A stretch of 8,033 nucleotides of DNA. Source: an uncultured delta proteobacterium (lineage in GTDB: Bacteria > UBA10199 > GCA-002796325 > 1-14-0-20-49-13). The DNA lies in the NCBI GenBank assembly GCA_903868375.1, contig CAIPVD010000157.1:1-8033 (forward strand). The letters run 5' to 3'. The notes under the pieces were generated by a model, which saw nothing but the letters and a program-made list of their open reading frames with translations, was not told where the DNA came from and made no database searches. The position numbers and the translations under genes are program-made. The first letter of the stretch is position 1; every line of letters begins with the position of its first letter. This document shows positions 1 to 6,992 of the stretch, piece by piece.

Positions 1-33
1 ATGGCCCCTGCAGAGGCCTGATAAAACCCATAC

Positions 34-40
34 AAGGAGG
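34..40 (+). promoter_or_regulatory. Ribosome binding site of the first gene
   Basis: A full AAGGAGG lies five bases before the ATG at 46. It fixes the start of the first gene and is one of the two strongest Shine-Dalgarno sequences in the window. Confidence 0.85.
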
Positions 41-45
41 CATTC

Positions 46-720
46 ATGTTAAAAAGCACGATAGCGATGTTGGCTGTATCCGTCTGTATCTTTTCCGGAT
101 CAGTGCAAGCGGAGACCACTAATCTGGACTTCAAGGCCGAGGGAATCAATGTCTTGAATATAAAGCATAACCAAGGGAGGATATCTATCACTGGAAGCGA
201 TGGCGATACTATCAAGATATCTATAGACAAAGTGAAAGGCGGAAGCAGTTGCCAGACGAATGTAGTTCCAAAAGGTGTGGAGCTTAATGTAGAAACAGAA
301 CACTCCATCTTTTCAAGTTTTACATGCGAAGTTGACCTGGAGATAAGTGTTCCTAAAAACGTAGCTCTTAATGCCGACGTCGGTGCAAGCACTTTGCACA
401 TTAATGACATATTAGGTAATATTAAAATCAACGTTGGCGCGGGCCAGATCGAGGGAAAGATCGGAGCCAAAGAAACGTCTATCAAACTGGGAGCTGGTCA
501 GGTTAACCTTGTTTGGGTGCGGCCGATAACTAATGGGAGCATAGATTTGAGCGTTGGAAGCGGCGTTGTCAATATGCTCTTTCCAAAGGAAAGCGTCATC
601 AATCCTGTCGTAATGCGCGGATTTGGAAATATAACGAACGAATTAAAGGTTGATCGCCAGTCTGCTTTTAAAATTAATGCAAATGTTGGATTTGGAACGG
701 TTTCACTTAAATATCTGTGA
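46..720 (+). CDS. Exported DUF4097-like beta-strand-repeat protein
   Basis: This 224-residue protein begins with a clear Sec signal peptide: a lysine at residue 3, a hydrophobic stretch over residues 5-18, and an AxA-like end (SVQA) with likely cleavage after Ala22. The mature part is a series of short beta rungs with alternating hydrophobic residues and Gly-rich turns (VGAGQIEGKIG near 130-140, LGAGQVNLVW near 148-157, VGSGVVNMLF near 170-179). This is the pattern of DUF4097 / head-GIN-type putative adhesin or beta-solenoid proteins. Mature cysteines C69 and C94 could form a disulfide in an oxidising compartment. No catalytic motif is visible. The start is set by AAGGAGG at 34-40. The next gene is a paralogue 27 bases downstream, and both sit at the head of the biosynthetic operon, though a functional link is not shown. 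Family placement is by eye. The role is probably structural or surface-related, but the true function is unknown. Confidence 0.85.
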   Translation: MLKSTIAMLAVSVCIFSGSVQAETTNLDFKAEGINVLNIKHNQGRISITGSDGDTIKISIDKVKGGSSCQTNVVPKGVELNVETEHSIFSSFTCEVDLEISVPKNVALNADVGASTLHINDILGNIKINVGAGQIEGKIGAKETSIKLGAGQVNLVWVRPITNGSIDLSVGSGVVNMLFPKESVINPVVMRGFGNITNELKVDRQSAFKINANVGFGTVSLKYL

Positions 721-747
721 GTTTATTCATACAAAAATAGAGGGTAT

Positions 748-1680
748 ATGAGAACAATAAAGATCATATCGCTAAGTGTGTTCGTCTGCCTATTTTGCCA
801 GTGTAAAGCATACCATGTCATTAACTTAAACCTAACAAAGGAGGTTTCTATGTCAGTAAGAAGTAACAGTGCTGTTCAGGAAGTAAGTAATTGGTTGCCG
901 GGAAAGTACGTGGCGTCGACTATTTCTAGTGCGACGTGCTCTGTCGAATCTTATGTGGACGAAGTGATCGATGGCTTTAAAAAGGCGTTAAGCTATCCAA
1001 GCTATTCGTTCGTTTTCCCATCGATCTTCAGGAACGCCATGGCTTCGCTAGTTGATACGGAAGGGTATGACTCCGATAGGATAATTCCTGCGGCAGGAAA
1101 AACAAAGTTGGACCTTTCGCACTATGCGGGCAATGTGACAGTAAAAGGTACAGACGGTTCAGACGTGAGAGTGTTGGCAAAGAACAGGGATACAAGTTTT
1201 AGCTGCAAGACGACATTTGATGTTTCCGATAACGAAATAGAAGTTAAGACAGACAAATCCTTTTACGATCCAGGTTCTTGCAAAGTTGACCTATTAGTCC
1301 TTTTACCGAAAGGTATGGAGATATATGCAAAGGTTCTCAAAGGTTCGATGGACCTTACAAATTATTCGGGAGATCTTACTGCGGATATGGGAATGGGACA
1401 TCTGAATGGAGTTATAAGCTCAGCTAACGTTAATGTTAAGATGGGAATGGGGCACGTTGATCTGCGGTGGGAAAAACTTCCAGAACACGGTAATGTTGAT
1501 ATAAAAGCTGGTATAAGCGAATCAGTCCTAGAGTTCCCAAAGGGCTCGGTCATTGGAGCCGATCTTGAAGGTGGTATTGGGCGCATCAATAATTACGTTG
1601 ATTCAAGTTTAAAGGCCGGAATGAGAGTCCATGTTAAGGTTGGTCTAGCGGATCTCACATTGAAATATGCTGATCAATAA
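748..1680 (+). CDS. DUF4097-like beta-strand-repeat protein, paralogue of the preceding gene
   Basis: This 310-residue protein has a C-terminal half (about 120-307) that aligns clearly with the preceding gene. It has the same C-x24-C pair (C153 and C178), a shared CxVDL.....PK segment, rungs MGMGHLNG and MGMGHVDLRW (near 214-240), and a FPKGSVI turn (near 263-269). Residues 36-115 have no counterpart in the paralogue and look partly helical. The first 21 residues resemble a weak signal peptide (MRTIK, then a hydrophobic Ile/Val/Phe/Leu run ending near CKA). The cysteines there do not make a standard lipobox. The Shine-Dalgarno for this start is AGAGGG at 739-744, only three bases away. A much better ribosome site precedes the in-frame ATG at 850, which would give a 276-residue protein without a signal. 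Homology to an exported neighbour favours the longer form. No enzymatic motif is seen, and the function is unknown. Confidence 0.8.
   Translation: MRTIKIISLSVFVCLFCQCKAYHVINLNLTKEVSMSVRSNSAVQEVSNWLPGKYVASTISSATCSVESYVDEVIDGFKKALSYPSYSFVFPSIFRNAMASLVDTEGYDSDRIIPAAGKTKLDLSHYAGNVTVKGTDGSDVRVLAKNRDTSFSCKTTFDVSDNEIEVKTDKSFYDPGSCKVDLLVLLPKGMEIYAKVLKGSMDLTNYSGDLTADMGMGHLNGVISSANVNVKMGMGHVDLRWEKLPEHGNVDIKAGISESVLEFPKGSVIGADLEGGIGRINNYVDSSLKAGMRVHVKVGLADLTLKYADQ
837..844 (+). promoter_or_regulatory. Strong internal ribosome binding site for an alternative start at 850
   Basis: AAAGGAGG lies five bases before an in-frame ATG at 850, inside the gene that opens at 748. It is stronger and better spaced than the site serving the 748 start. 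Either the true start is 850, giving a signal-less protein, or two products are made from one frame. Confidence 0.55.
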
Positions 1681-1701
1681 TAAAAAGAGAGAGAGGTCTG
1701 A

Positions 1702-2652
1702 ATGAACGGTGAAGATTTCAATGAGTTTTTATGTCAGTTGGAAAAATTCAAGGTCAGTTGTCTCGCAAAGAGCTCCAGAGCTTTTGAAATCGATACTTCG
1801 GTAGCGCCTCAGGTGATGATAAAGGCTAAGGAATTGGGCTTTGATGAACTGTTCAAAGGTCTTTTTTGCAAGAACGAATTTTTGACGTCCAAACAGTTTG
1901 CTCTTGTCATGCGATTAATTGGAGAGGGTGATCCTGGACTTGGTTTTATGGTAGTTCTACCGGCTCTTCGCTCTTCGCTTGAAGAACGCGCTAAGGTCTT
2001 GTTGCCAGATTACCCGATAGTTCCCTTCAATAATTATTCGTTCGTGGCTGGCGAGATCAATGATAAATCCTGTGCCTATTTTGTTAATCGGAACGAAGGA
2101 GGGCTTGAAGTAACTCTTTCCTCATTCTCTTCGTTCGATGAAATAAGATACATGGGGTTGAGGGGTGTTCCGTTCAAACGTCTGAACAAAGTGACCAAGA
2201 TCGAAGCCATAACCAGCATTCCGAAAGAAGAATATCTCGGATTTTTGACAGATATTAGTATGCTCTATCAAGCGGTGACCTTGGGACTCTTTAAGGCCTC
2301 AATCAATTATGCTCACGAATACGCAAAGGAGAGGATAGCTTTCGGTCGCCCGATAATGCAATTCCAGGCGATCTCGCAAAAACTTGCAGGTATGGCTATA
2401 AATTACGAGAAGGCGAACGATTGTTTTGAAGCAGCACTTGTAAATGAAAAAAAATGTTTTGATATCGCCATGGTCAAACAATCGCAAGATTGCATCGTTT
2501 CTGTGATTGACGAGATACTTGAGGATTCTGTGCAGATCCTGGGGGGGCATGGATATTTGGAAGACCACCCAGTGGAAAAATGGATGAGAGATTCTCAGGT
2601 ATTAAAAATGTTGATCTGCGAACTAGGGAGAACAATGGAGTATGAACAATAA
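1702..2652 (+). CDS. Acyl-CoA dehydrogenase-like subunit retaining FAD-site motifs but lacking the catalytic glutamate
   Basis: This 316-residue protein is shorter than the usual 380 or so of the acyl-CoA dehydrogenase (ACAD) family. Its C-terminal half is clearly ACAD-like. A helix ends in R211 with IAFGRPI (212-218) and Q220/Q222, as in the FAD-diphosphate-binding segment. ILGGHGYLEDHPVEKWMRD (279-297) matches the conserved segment that contacts the FAD of the partner subunit. The IYEGT-type motif that normally carries the catalytic Glu after this segment is absent: by spacing its position falls at Ile305, in MLICELGR. The middle beta domain is shortened and lacks the TEPxAGSD substrate/flavin motif, although MGLRG (151-155) remains. 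The Shine-Dalgarno is GAGAGG at 1691-1696. The gene overlaps the next ACAD gene by 11 bases, so the two are probably co-translated. The likely role is the FAD-binding half of a heteromeric dehydrogenase acting on a thioester. A solo enzyme is unlikely. Confidence 0.85.
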   Translation: MNGEDFNEFLCQLEKFKVSCLAKSSRAFEIDTSVAPQVMIKAKELGFDELFKGLFCKNEFLTSKQFALVMRLIGEGDPGLGFMVVLPALRSSLEERAKVLLPDYPIVPFNNYSFVAGEINDKSCAYFVNRNEGGLEVTLSSFSSFDEIRYMGLRGVPFKRLNKVTKIEAITSIPKEEYLGFLTDISMLYQAVTLGLFKASINYAHEYAKERIAFGRPIMQFQAISQKLAGMAINYEKANDCFEAALVNEKKCFDIAMVKQSQDCIVSVIDEILEDSVQILGGHGYLEDHPVEKWMRDSQVLKMLICELGRTMEYEQ

Positions 2653-3790
2653 TAAGGTTCTAAGAGATTCGGATCTAATGGCTTTACGCGATGAGACGCA
2701 TGATTTTGCCAAGTGTTATCTGAGGGTAGCTGCGGCAGAGTCCGATCTTACAGGAGAGATACCAAAGGCTATCCTTCAGAACGAAATGGCCGATGTATTA
2801 AGCAAGGCTTACGTTCCCTTAAGATATGGTGGAGGAATCAAGATCCCAGGTAGTAATGAGCGTGTTGAATGCTCATCTCAAATAAGTATTCTCTTGACCG
2901 AAGAGCTTGCGTGGGGCGATCCAGGAATTACATGTGGATTGCCTGGGCCTAGCCTGACATTTCCGGTCCTCTTAGCCCATGGTTCCGAAATACAGAAAGA
3001 AAAGTATCTTGGATGTTTTAGCAAGAGGCCCAATGTTTGGGGAGCGTTTGCAACGACCGAGAACGGCGCAGGAACTGACACTTCAGGTATCAAGACCCGT
3101 GCCGTCAAGACCAATGGTGGTTATATTTTAAACGGCACTAAATGTTTCATAACCAATGGTGCCAGGGCTGATTTTGTGATCGTATTTGCTACGCTCGATC
3201 CATCGCTAAAGCAATTCGGTCATCGCGCTTTTATTGTTGAAAAAAATACGTCTGGTTTTAGCGTTGGCTCTACCGAAAAAATGATGGGTCTTCGCGCAGG
3301 TTGCATATCGGAGATCGTGTTGAACGACTGCTTTGTGCCAGAAGAGAACGTTCTAAAAGGCCCGAATGGAAAGGCGTATGAGGCTGGTATCAGAGGCCCT
3401 AGCGCAGCTTGGGGTTTTTTTAGAACTGAAGTTTCGGCGATCAGCGTTGGGATTGCACGTGCCATTTACGATGAATTAAGAGAAAACTATGGAATAGATG
3501 ACCAGAATTTAAAGCGTGAAGTTGAGATTGGACGAAGGCTATGCAGGAATGCCGCTTGTCTTCACGATTCCGGCCAGCCGGCTGATTATGCGGTTTCGAT
3601 AGCTAAGGCATTTACAGCCCAACTGTCCATGAGAGTCTGCGTGAAGGGAATAGAACTTGTTGGTGCGGAGTCTCTTGTTGAGGGACATTTGTTCGAAAGA
3701 CTTTACAGGGCTGCTAAGGCGTTCAATATATTAGAGGGCAGCGGTGAGATCCAGAGAGAACATATCTGCAGTCATCTTAAGTTAAATTAA
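2642..3790 (+). CDS. Acyl-CoA/acyl-ACP dehydrogenase subunit with catalytic glutamate
   Basis: This 382-residue protein has full ACAD length and domain order. A helical N-terminal domain is followed by the beta domain with TTENGAGTDTSG (138-149), which corresponds to TEPxAGSD, then NGTKCFITNG (164-173) and MGLRAG (215-220). The helical C-terminal domain ends in ILEGSGEIQR (363-372), where Glu365 is the expected catalytic base. The Arg/FGxPI flavin-binding segment is missing: the region after GIARAIYDELRENYG (270-284) diverges. The GGxGYxxxxPVExxMRD segment is replaced by GAESLVEGHLFERLYR (341-356). It therefore keeps what the preceding gene lacks and the reverse. The start at 2642 lies inside the preceding gene; AGGGAG at 2625-2630 is a somewhat distant Shine-Dalgarno, so translational coupling is likely. 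The expected reaction is alpha,beta-desaturation of an acyl thioester. With a carrier-protein gene nearby, the substrate may be acyl-ACP rather than acyl-CoA, which is inference. Confidence 0.92.
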   Translation: MNNNKVLRDSDLMALRDETHDFAKCYLRVAAAESDLTGEIPKAILQNEMADVLSKAYVPLRYGGGIKIPGSNERVECSSQISILLTEELAWGDPGITCGLPGPSLTFPVLLAHGSEIQKEKYLGCFSKRPNVWGAFATTENGAGTDTSGIKTRAVKTNGGYILNGTKCFITNGARADFVIVFATLDPSLKQFGHRAFIVEKNTSGFSVGSTEKMMGLRAGCISEIVLNDCFVPEENVLKGPNGKAYEAGIRGPSAAWGFFRTEVSAISVGIARAIYDELRENYGIDDQNLKREVEIGRRLCRNAACLHDSGQPADYAVSIAKAFTAQLSMRVCVKGIELVGAESLVEGHLFERLYRAAKAFNILEGSGEIQREHICSHLKLN

Positions 3791-3823
3791 GCTTGTATTC
3801 ACTAAAATCGTCTGGAGGGCCGC

Positions 3824-4810
3824 ATGAATCGAGTATGTGTATATGATTGTGTCTATGTGCCAGGGCCTAAAAAATGCTCCGTGGAAGAGGTGATGGACGA
3901 AGAGTTAAGAAGAATTCGCGATGGAAGCCGTTTGGATACTGCGTACGATCATGTTGTAAAGCCATCCTACGACCCAGAATTTTATTTAAAGAACGGTTAT
4001 AAATTCGTTCCTGTTGCTGATGGGCAAAGGCCTCTTGAACTGGCAGTTTCAGCTGTGCAGAAACTATTAAAACAGAACAATGTCGAGCCATCCAAGATCG
4101 GTGCGTTGATCTATTATGATGCGATCCCCTGGCCTGAAGATGCAGCGATCAACCAACATTCATGTCTTGCCCAAACCACAGGCATGACCAAGCTAAAATA
4201 TGCCGCTCATGTGACGCAAAGGAACTGTTCTGGGGGGCTTGCCGCTATTGAAGCAGTTAGATATTTGATGCTTGCGAGGCCGGATATCGAATGGGCCGTG
4301 GTGGCCGGCGGTGACTGTGTCGCAACGCATTGTGGTGAGCCAAGGGTCGTCCACAATTATATTTTCGGGGACGCCGGTAGTGCCGCATTGATCGGTAGGA
4401 GTGGATGGCAGATAGCATATCTTTCATCAAGGTTCATCCCTCTTGGGGGAAGGAGATATTATGAAAATCTCGCGATACTGCAAGAGCTGGCCATAAAGGG
4501 CCTTCACTGGTCATTTGAAGAACTTGATAAGGCCTTTAAAGCTTTGAACCTGGGCCCACAAGATATGGAGTATATAGTTACGAACAGCCCGCTGTTCAAT
4601 CGGGCGATGGATAATAAGAGGGAGTATGCAAGGGCGAAACGAGAGTTCATTGTCGAGCATTTAAGGGACAACGGCCTTACGACTGCTCATATTGCTATGA
4701 ACTGTTTAATGAAGATTTTAAATAAGGGTGCTTCAAGGCCTTCTATATTGCATGCTACTGGCCTTGGAACAAATCTAACAACAATGGTCATTTCAAAGGA
4801 GAATATATGA
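3824..4810 (+). CDS. KAS III-like thiolase-fold acyl synthase or acyltransferase with altered triad
   Basis: This 328-residue protein has the length and layout of 3-oxoacyl-ACP synthase III (FabH-like) enzymes. RPLELAVSAVQKLL (69-82) and GALIYYDAIPWP (93-104) are the usual N-terminal helix and strand. QRNCSGGLAAI (132-142) carries the nucleophile Cys135. VVAGGDC (159-165) and FGDAGSAALIG (181-191) are standard core motifs, and ATGLGTNLTT (311-320) fits the C-terminal glycine turn. The catalytic His of the usual HQAN motif aligns with Asn254 in VTNSPLFNR. The Asn of GNTSAAS aligns with Leu285 in GLTTAHIAM, though His289 lies close by. These losses suggest that decarboxylative condensation is not the reaction; acyl transfer to an amine, alcohol or carrier is possible. 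GGAGGG at 3814-3819 supports the start. The stop overlaps the ACP start (ATGA), so the ACP is the likely partner. Confidence 0.9.
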   Translation: MNRVCVYDCVYVPGPKKCSVEEVMDEELRRIRDGSRLDTAYDHVVKPSYDPEFYLKNGYKFVPVADGQRPLELAVSAVQKLLKQNNVEPSKIGALIYYDAIPWPEDAAINQHSCLAQTTGMTKLKYAAHVTQRNCSGGLAAIEAVRYLMLARPDIEWAVVAGGDCVATHCGEPRVVHNYIFGDAGSAALIGRSGWQIAYLSSRFIPLGGRRYYENLAILQELAIKGLHWSFEELDKAFKALNLGPQDMEYIVTNSPLFNRAMDNKREYARAKREFIVEHLRDNGLTTAHIAMNCLMKILNKGASRPSILHATGLGTNLTTMVISKENI

Positions 4811-5064
4811 ATCATCACGAAGTCTATGAGTCTTTAATCCCAAGCATTAAAAAGGTTATTAAGTCCAACAAGCTAGATGATGGGCTAACAATGGAAACGA
4901 ATCTCTTCCATGTCGGACTTGATTCTCTCGGTGTGATGGAGCTGCTAGTGGAAATCGAGAATAAGTTCAACATTGTGTTCGATGACAGTGAATTATCCCC
5001 AGCGCTGTTCGAATCGCTTAAATGTTTGGTGGAAAAAATAGCCAGCAAGAGCGCCATTCAGTAA
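4807..5064 (+). CDS. Acyl carrier protein
   Basis: This 85-residue free-standing carrier protein has the typical four-helix pattern. The phosphopantetheine attachment motif is GLDSLGVMELLVEIENKF (37-54), with Ser40 as the modified residue. MTMETNLF-like loop residues before it (TMETNLFHV, 28-36) are also typical. Acidic residues on the following helix (E45, E49, E51) form the usual partner-recognition surface. The start overlaps the stop of the KAS III-like gene by four bases (ATGA), and AAGGAG at 4796-4801 is its Shine-Dalgarno. It differs from housekeeping AcpP by its divergent sequence and operon setting, so it is probably a dedicated carrier for the pathway intermediates handled by the dehydrogenase pair and KAS III-like enzyme. 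Activation by a phosphopantetheinyl transferase must come from elsewhere, since none is seen here. Confidence 0.95.
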   Translation: MNHHEVYESLIPSIKKVIKSNKLDDGLTMETNLFHVGLDSLGVMELLVEIENKFNIVFDDSELSPALFESLKCLVEKIASKSAIQ

Positions 5065-5079
5065 AGAACGGAGATCCCC

Positions 5080-5607
5080 ATGAACTCGATCAATAATGTT
5101 TTCAATAATTATTATACATCGAATATCGTTGCTTCTGAATTCTATAATTATTGCGGCAACGCTGGCACATTTAGACCCGAACTATTCTCAATAAATGCCA
5201 AGCCCCATTTGTTCTACTATGCCTATGCCCCAAAAATTGTATACTCACTTGCGAATCATAATCTTTACTTGAATGGAGATTTCGAGGTGGACGTTCCTGC
5301 GGGCAGACTTCCATGGGTGCTTCTGCATGTTGATGGTAACGAAGGTGAGATGATGTGCTGGATCAATTTGCTGATGCTTAATAATAATAAATGTTCGATG
5401 ACGGGTAGAAATATTGAAGATCTGTCAGGAGTGGAATGTGTCAGGTATCACGTTTCATTGGATCAAGTTGACGCCAGGATGTATCCTTTCATCTTAAAGC
5501 AATATGTGCCCAATACGTGGGAGCAGTTCTTAAGTGGCGTAAAGATTGCCATGGGAGAGTTCTGCGATTATTTCTTTAGTCCGTCCAATCAAATACTGAC
5601 TTGTTGA
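5080..5607 (+). CDS. Unrecognised 175-residue operon protein
   Basis: I do not recognise this protein. It is 175 residues with no signal peptide and no obvious membrane segment. The N-terminus is rich in Asn and Tyr (NNVFNNYYTSN, 5-15). The middle has strand-like stretches (LNGDFEVDVPAGRLPWVLLHV, roughly 64-84, and MMCWINLLML, 91-100) and the end looks helical (NTWEQFLSGVKIAMGEFCDYFF, roughly 145-166). There are six cysteines (25, 93, 105, 120, 162, 175) without a clear metal-binding spacing. CGGAG at 5069-5073 is a good Shine-Dalgarno. It follows the ACP gene by 15 bases and precedes the ATP-grasp gene, so it is very likely co-transcribed and part of the pathway. A small enzyme or a carrier-binding accessory protein would fit. 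No function is assigned. Confidence 0.8.
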   Translation: MNSINNVFNNYYTSNIVASEFYNYCGNAGTFRPELFSINAKPHLFYYAYAPKIVYSLANHNLYLNGDFEVDVPAGRLPWVLLHVDGNEGEMMCWINLLMLNNNKCSMTGRNIEDLSGVECVRYHVSLDQVDARMYPFILKQYVPNTWEQFLSGVKIAMGEFCDYFFSPSNQILTC

Positions 5608-5618
5608 CCAACAATCAT

Positions 5619-5622
5619 GGAG
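5619..5622 (+). promoter_or_regulatory. Ribosome binding site deciding the ATP-grasp gene start
   Basis: GGAG (within TGGAGAAAG) lies eight bases before the ATG at 5631. It supports that start over an in-frame TTG at 5601, which would add ten residues and has no good Shine-Dalgarno. Confidence 0.7.
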
Positions 5623-5630
5623 AAAGCCTT

Positions 5631-6974
5631 ATGATAACATTCGATCCTTCTAAGAGCGTGGCTCAAAACTGGTTCGGTAGCAGCCCTTTAATATTCATTA
5701 TAGAGTCAGAGGTTGAAAAACACTGGGATAGCCCTAATGTCTCAAATCTTTTTGGGCCAGCAATTGCAGCGAAGAGTGAAGCTTGTGTGGTTGCTGCTAT
5801 GGAAGAACTGGCGCTACTTATTTCTAGGCCACAAGATATGGTTGTGCTTAGGAAAAAGCCAGATGAGACCTATCTCACCTATTTAAAAAGGTACGGGCTT
5901 GGTGCAGGACAGATCCTGGTGCTTGAAAATGACGATGTCAAAAAAGATATAAGCATGCTAATAAGTGAAGAGCCTGCCGCGATCGAAAAGATCAAACTTT
6001 TTCATGGTCGGAATTCGGGCTCGCGATATCTTTTTTTCGGCGCTACAAGAGGCAGTGACCGGCTAGTGGAAATGACCGGCATAGAGAGTGTCAGTGCATC
6101 GTTCGAGACAACAAGAAAAGTTAACGATAAATGTTATTCTGCTGTGCTTGATTGCGTGAAGAATAAGATTCCGTCTGTTATTGTTTCATCTCTTCAAGAA
6201 CTGCGTTCTACTGCGATCGCTTTGCTCGATGCTCCAGGAACAGGAAAAATAATATTAAAAGAACCTATGGGGGTTAGCGGCAAGGGGATGAAGTTGATAT
6301 CATCCAAAGATGAGCTGGAACTCTATATTGGATATTTGAAAAGGCGTAAGATAGAGCCTAAACAGTTGATTGTTGAACCGTATCTTCTCAAGCAGAGCGA
6401 TGTCAATTATCAGCTCTTTGTTCATCGGGATGGCAGGATAGAATATTACAAATATAAAGAAGCACTGCTTGATGGACATAAGCATTTGGGACATTTTACG
6501 ACCTCGGTTCCTGATGGTCGCAAAGAGGAAATGTTCAGTTCAGCCGCGGTAGCAATCGGAGAGGAGTTGTTCAAGAGCGGATATTTTGGTGTGGCTGGTA
6601 TAGACGGACTTGTGGGTGCTGATGATACGATATTTCCTTTGTTGGAGATCAACGCGCGCTTGAATAACTCATCGTTTCAGTGGGTGCTTGACCAGTTCAA
6701 ATTTCACAACGATTGCATGTTGACAAGCCAGCTATCGTTCGTTCTACGTGATAAAGTTTCTTTTGAGAGATTTCATTGCAGTGTTCTGAAGGGAATGGAA
6801 CTGCAGGATAAAGAAGATGTGCTCATAATGAATTGGGCAGCCATATCGAGGATGACTGAATTCCCGGTCACAACTAGAGTAATGTATTCGGTCATTGCAG
6901 ATTCAAGAGAAAGATGTCTTGACCTGCAGCGAACGTTTGAACGCGAAGCGATCTCTTGTTTGAGCGCATCCTAA
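5631..6974 (+). CDS. ATP-grasp ligase with an N-terminal pre-ATP-grasp region
   Basis: Translated from the ATG at 5631, this is 447 residues. The first 160 or so look like a Rossmann-like pre-ATP-grasp region (VVLRKKPDETYLTYLKRYGLG, about 71-91). The ATP-grasp core follows: Lys210 in ILKEP, the flexible glycine loop GVSGKGM (214-220), the hinge strand LIVEPYL (246-252), GIDGLV (323-328), and the metal- and phosphate-binding motif LLEINARLN (337-345) with Glu339, Asn341 and Arg343. Such enzymes activate a carboxylate as acyl phosphate and join it to an amine (or sometimes a thiol). The layout recalls peptide-ligase-type ATP-grasp enzymes with a pre-ATP-grasp domain, such as PGM1 of pheganomycin, though this comparison is from memory. 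The catalytic set appears intact, so an active ligase is expected. Substrates cannot be read from the sequence, but an amino-acid or amide-forming step in this operon is a reasonable inference. Confidence 0.9.
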   Translation: MITFDPSKSVAQNWFGSSPLIFIIESEVEKHWDSPNVSNLFGPAIAAKSEACVVAAMEELALLISRPQDMVVLRKKPDETYLTYLKRYGLGAGQILVLENDDVKKDISMLISEEPAAIEKIKLFHGRNSGSRYLFFGATRGSDRLVEMTGIESVSASFETTRKVNDKCYSAVLDCVKNKIPSVIVSSLQELRSTAIALLDAPGTGKIILKEPMGVSGKGMKLISSKDELELYIGYLKRRKIEPKQLIVEPYLLKQSDVNYQLFVHRDGRIEYYKYKEALLDGHKHLGHFTTSVPDGRKEEMFSSAAVAIGEELFKSGYFGVAGIDGLVGADDTIFPLLEINARLNNSSFQWVLDQFKFHNDCMLTSQLSFVLRDKVSFERFHCSVLKGMELQDKEDVLIMNWAAISRMTEFPVTTRVMYSVIADSRERCLDLQRTFEREAISCLSAS

Positions 6975-6992
6975 AATGAAGAGGAGCTACAC

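Noticed and set aside
3..18. Imperfect palindrome GGCCCCTGCAGAGGCC, a possible terminator or operator
   Set aside because: Fourteen of sixteen bases are symmetric, but there is no loop and no following T-run, and it sits at the window edge, so neither a terminator nor a specific operator can be supported.
1..21. Short frame ATGGCC...TGA that could be the tail of an upstream gene in frame 1
   Set aside because: The stop at 19-21 would leave a 24-base gap like the others in the operon, but six codons are too few to support a coding call.
748..810. Lipoprotein signal (lipobox) in the second beta-repeat protein
   Set aside because: The cysteines are preceded by F or Q rather than the small residues of a normal lipobox, so lipidation is not supported.
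1387..1465. Repeated ATGGGAATGGG DNA motif near 1387 and 1441 as a possible DNA repeat element
   Set aside because: The repeat encodes equivalent MGMGH turns of successive beta rungs and is explained by protein repeat structure.
2878..3465. Reverse-strand open frames inside the second dehydrogenase gene (2878-3114 and 3220-3465)
   Set aside because: They lie wholly within a convincingly homologous coding gene, have no recognisable domains, and are shadows of the real frame.
2027..5115. Recurrent TTCAATAATTATT-like strings (near 2027 and 5100)
   Set aside because: They fall inside coding sequence, encode Phe/Asn/Tyr runs, and only two weak copies are seen, so chance is enough.
5601..5630. 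Upstream TTG start for the ATP-grasp gene
   Set aside because: It would overlap the preceding gene by seven bases and lacks a suitable Shine-Dalgarno, while the ATG at 5631 has GGAG eight bases upstream.
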